Position numbers and translations under genes: made by a program. A stretch of DNA of 7,128 nucleotides from an uncultured archaeon. GTDB lineage: Archaea > Thermoproteota > Nitrososphaeria > Nitrososphaerales > Nitrosopumilaceae. The notes below the pieces were generated by a model. The model saw only the letters and a program-made list of their open reading frames with translations. It made no database searches and was not told the DNA's origin. The stretch lies in assembly GCA_950073955.1 (NCBI GenBank), contig CATMRH010000062.1, positions 1-7,128 on the forward strand, given 5' to 3'. Below, piece by piece: positions 4,992 through 7,128 of the stretch (position 1 is the first letter of the stretch; the number at the start of each line of letters is the position of its first letter).

Positions 4992-5102
4992 ATGGCAAAG
5001 TACGGAATAGTAGCATTTGGTGCAGCTGCAGGAGTCGCAATCACAATGGCAATAGTTTTGTTTGCGCTACGTGGAAAAGGGCATCCTGAACAACTTGATT
5101 GA
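4992..5102 (+). CDS. 36-residue single-span membrane microprotein
   Basis: ATG 4992 to TGA 5102 encodes 36 residues starting MAKYGIVAFGAAAGVAITMA. After M-A-K-Y comes one continuous hydrophobic stretch at about residues 5-26, rich in alanine and glycine, then a positively charged stop (A-L-R-G-K-G) and a short polar tail (H-P-E-Q-L-D). That is the pattern of a single transmembrane helix with a basic residue cluster after it, suggesting the C-terminus faces the cytoplasm. The A/G-rich helix face could support helix packing, so it may be a small subunit or regulator of a membrane complex; this is inference. I know no named family. A TATA-like box with the expected spacing precedes it. It converges on the dihydrolipoyl dehydrogenase gene, leaving 55 bases between stops. 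Confidence 0.65.
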   Translation: MAKYGIVAFGAAAGVAITMAIVLFALRGKGHPEQLD

Positions 5103-5157
5103 GATATCAAGATAAAACCCCAAGAATGAAGGCCTTCTTCGAGTACAAAGTGATCCA

Positions 5158-6453
5158 TTAGCTTTTTCCATCCAGACTTCTTAGCGCATCTACAAATGCT
5201 TCGGGAAGGGTTGGATGAGCGTGAATTGTTTCAATCACGTCTTTTGGTTTCAGTTTTAATTTAATTGCCAATGTAGCTTCGCCAATGATTTCACTTGCGT
5301 GTGCTCCAACTATAATGGTGCCTTGCAATATTCCATTTTCCTCAAAAACCTTGATGAATCCACGCGTATCTCCCAAACAATTTGCTTTTGCATTAGCTAT
5401 CATAGGAAACTCTTTCGAATTTCCCTCACATTTTCCAACAATTGCCACTTCAGGATATGTAAACACACAGAATGGAACTGCAGAATAATCAATTGTACTT
5501 TTTTCTCCCAAAATATTCTGTGCTGCAACCTCACCTTGGTATGATGCTACATGGGCCAGCTCATATTTTCCTGCAATGTCTCCTATTGCATAAACATTTG
5601 AAAGATTTGTTTGCATGTGGTCGTTAACTGTAATACTATCATCATTCCAAACAATTCCTAACTTGTCTAGCTCATCAGTGTTAAAGTTAGGCTCTCTTCC
5701 TGTACTGATTAGAATTTTTTCTGGATTAATCTCATTCTCATTTATCATCACCTTTCCATCATCAGTTATTTTCATAGAAGATTTTGTCATAACGGAAATT
5801 CCATCTAGTTTCATGTATTTTTCAATAGCAGCTCCAACCTCTTTTGGTTGACCAGGCAAAAGAGAATCTTCCATCTCAACTAACCAAATTTTACATTCTA
5901 GCGCATTGAGAATGGATGCAAATTCACATCCACTATATCCCCCACCTACAACCAAAATGGATTCTGGAAGATCTTCTAGCTCAAAAATCGAATCAGTGGA
6001 CACGATTTTTTCAGCTAAATTATTTGTTGGAAAACTTTTGGGCTTGCTTCCTGTAGCAATAACAATGTTTTTTGTCTCTAATGTTTTACCATTTACTAAA
6101 ACTTGATTTTGTGATTTTATGCTAGCTTCTCCTTCTATCAACTCTACCCCATGTTCTTTGAACAGAAAACCAATTCCAGATGCAAGTTTTGAAACAATTG
6201 ATCTCATTCTTGATCTTAGAATCGAATAATCAATCTCAATGTTGCTGTTGATGCCAAATTTTTTGGCTGATTTTGCCTTTCTTATAATATCGCCCATTGA
6301 ATGTAGATATTTTGTTGGAATGCAGCCCTTATGGGTGCATGTGCCTCCAAGGCCATTTTTCTCAACAACACAAACCTTTGCGCCCTGCCTTGCTAGGCTT
6401 ATTGCGCACACATAACCTGCAGGCCCAGCACCAATTATGACTGCATCATACAT
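5158..6453 (-). CDS. lpdA: Dihydrolipoyl dehydrogenase
   Basis: This FAD enzyme reoxidises dihydrolipoyl groups using NAD+. All key parts of the 431-residue protein are present: N-terminal FAD-binding GAGPAG at 8-13, the redox-active disulfide C39/C44 in GGTCTHKGCIPTK, the NAD-binding VVGGGYSGCEFAS at 168-180, the second FAD motif YAIGDIAG at 288-295, and the C-terminal interface motif HAHPTLPEAF with catalytic H413 and E418. Length is slightly under the usual 450-475. As archaea of this group are thought to oxidise 2-oxoacids by ferredoxin enzymes, the likely partner is the glycine cleavage system (inference). The adjacent upstream lipoate ligase fits. A minus-strand TTTATTG at 6477-6483, about 27 bp before the ATG, suggests its own leaderless promoter despite the short gap. 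Confidence 0.93.
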   Translation of the reverse strand: MYDAVIIGAGPAGYVCAISLARQGAKVCVVEKNGLGGTCTHKGCIPTKYLHSMGDIIRKAKSAKKFGINSNIEIDYSILRSRMRSIVSKLASGIGFLFKEHGVELIEGEASIKSQNQVLVNGKTLETKNIVIATGSKPKSFPTNNLAEKIVSTDSIFELEDLPESILVVGGGYSGCEFASILNALECKIWLVEMEDSLLPGQPKEVGAAIEKYMKLDGISVMTKSSMKITDDGKVMINENEINPEKILISTGREPNFNTDELDKLGIVWNDDSITVNDHMQTNLSNVYAIGDIAGKYELAHVASYQGEVAAQNILGEKSTIDYSAVPFCVFTYPEVAIVGKCEGNSKEFPMIANAKANCLGDTRGFIKVFEENGILQGTIIVGAHASEIIGEATLAIKLKLKPKDVIETIHAHPTLPEAFVDALRSLDGKS

Positions 6454-6476
6454 AGGATTTAATGAAATTCAAGTAG

Positions 6477-6483
6477 CAATAAA
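6477..6483 (-). promoter_or_regulatory. TATA-like box for dihydrolipoyl dehydrogenase
   Basis: The minus strand reads AATTTATTG around here, centred about 27 bp before the ATG at 6453. It lies in the 41-base gap after the lipoate ligase stop, so the dehydrogenase can be transcribed on its own as well as by read-through. Confidence 0.4.
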
Positions 6484-6494
6484 TTTTGCCAAGA

Positions 6495-7128
6495 CTATCT
6501 TCTAAACGTCCAATTCTCACTTGAAAATTTTTCATCCATTAACTTTTGACATGATTCTAATTCTTTTTGGTTTAGTTTGAAAGGAACAAGATCACATCCA
6601 AAAACATCTCTTGCACTGCTTTTTAGGGCGTCAGAAACTTGGTCAAACGTTTTTGAAATGCCTGCAACTCTGTTTTTGACATCTGAAATTTTCTTATCGC
6701 TGATCTTTTCTGTTGGTACATTTAGCAATGAAAACATTTTTTCTACATCTACCTCTAACAGAACAGTTCCATGTTGCAGCAAAGTACTGTTCTTTCTGGT
6801 CTGTGCATTTCCACTAACCTTCTTTCCATCAACAGTGACATCATTTAACGGCGAAAACTTGGCGTCAAGTCCAAGATTCTTTAACGCTTGTATGATCACT
6901 TCACTAATTTCTTTATATGACTCCATTATGCTTTGTGGAAAATTTTTTGTAACAAACGAATATGTCAGCTCCATGTCATGAAAAACTGCTCCTCCGCCAG
7001 TAATTCTTCTAACAACATCTACATTTTTCTCGTTGCATTTTTTGTAATCAACTTCGTCTATGTTTTGAAAATAACCAATAGAAATACAGGGCTTTGACCA
7101 TCCATAAATTCTTAAAACAGGTTCTTTG
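6495..7128 (-). CDS. lplA: Lipoate-protein ligase A family protein (N-terminus beyond window)
   Basis: The frame is open from the right edge of the window to TAG at 6495-6497, giving 210 residues. An internal ATG at 6974 is not the start, because conserved sequence lies before it: LRIYGWSKPCISIGYFQ near the edge, then VVRRITGGGAVFHD, the signature of the LplA/biotin ligase-type catalytic domain that binds lipoyl-AMP. Further on D-V-T-V-D-G-K-K-V-S-G-N-A-Q carries the expected active-site lysine, followed by H-G-T-V-L-L. The enzyme activates lipoate with ATP and attaches it to a lysine of lipoyl-domain proteins. Only roughly the first 30-40 residues are missing. In archaea a separate small C-terminal-domain partner (LplB) may be needed; none is seen here. 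It lies 41 bases upstream of dihydrolipoyl dehydrogenase on the same strand. An octanoyl-transferase role cannot be fully excluded. Confidence 0.88.
   Translation of the reverse strand, partial: KEPVLRIYGWSKPCISIGYFQNIDEVDYKKCNEKNVDVVRRITGGGAVFHDMELTYSFVTKNFPQSIMESYKEISEVIIQALKNLGLDAKFSPLNDVTVDGKKVSGNAQTRKNSTLLQHGTVLLEVDVEKMFSLLNVPTEKISDKKISDVKNRVAGISKTFDQVSDALKSSARDVFGCDLVPFKLNQKELESCQKLMDEKFSSENWTFRR

Noticed and set aside
5128..5137. Perfect 10-base palindrome GAAGGCCTTC between convergent genes
   Set aside because: The arms do not extend and there is no loop or T tract, so it is not a convincing terminator; chance is likely.
5285..6106. Several plus-strand open frames inside the dihydrolipoyl dehydrogenase gene
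   Set aside because: They are antisense shadows of a fully motif-supported enzyme.
6577..6981. 134-codon plus-strand frame opposite the lipoate ligase
   Set aside because: Antisense shadow; the minus strand carries the conserved ligase motifs.
1..7128. CRISPR array, transposon, toxin-antitoxin or defence island
   Set aside because: No direct-repeat array, transposase, inverted-repeat ends or defence-family motif was seen on either strand.

Overview
The window looks like chromosomal DNA of an ammonia-oxidising archaeon of the Nitrosopumilales (Thaumarchaeota/Nitrososphaerota). This is inferred from the gene content, without any database search. The DNA is AT-rich and the genes are short and tightly packed on both strands. 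Most starts lack a Shine-Dalgarno sequence; instead an archaeal TATA-like box lies about 23-28 bp upstream of the start codon, the pattern of leaderless mRNAs. The left edge carries the end of a surface protein with a repeat familiar from this group (IDDDSFIQGLQFLIKEGI).

Layout, left to right. (1) 1-72: 3' end of a surface-repeat protein (+). (2) 124-483: small protein made of three TPR repeats (+). (3) 494-976 (-) and 1058-1702 (+): two divergent genes I do not recognise. (4) 1704-2049 (-): small membrane-anchored protein whose reading frame seems broken near 1837-1853, with a coding-like tail in another frame that ends one base from its convergent neighbour. (5) 2129-2452 (-): F420-type (Ddn-like) flavin/deazaflavin reductase, divergent from a 69-residue PRC-barrel-like protein (2487-2696, +); only 34 bp separate the two starts. 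(6) 2736-2834 (-): a 32-residue protein with two CxxC knuckles. (7) 2913-4708 (+): two-gene ABC exporter of the DrrA/DrrB type, coupled by a 4-base overlap. (8) 4709-4991: no convincing gene, but several AT-rich hairpins. (9) 4992-5102 (+): 36-residue single-span membrane protein. (10) 5158-6453 (-): dihydrolipoyl dehydrogenase. (11) 6495 to the right edge (-): lipoate-protein ligase, N-terminus cut off.

The clearest functional pairs are the exporter ATPase with its permease, and the lipoate ligase with dihydrolipoyl dehydrogenase. The latter would supply a lipoylated carrier (probably glycine-cleavage H protein) and reoxidise it. The rest looks like ordinary archaeal core or house-keeping sequence with several small genes. 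I see no CRISPR array, insertion sequence, tRNA, rRNA or defence system. The most useful observations are two unlisted-size microproteins, an apparent frameshift, gene starts that should be moved, and closely interleaved divergent promoters.
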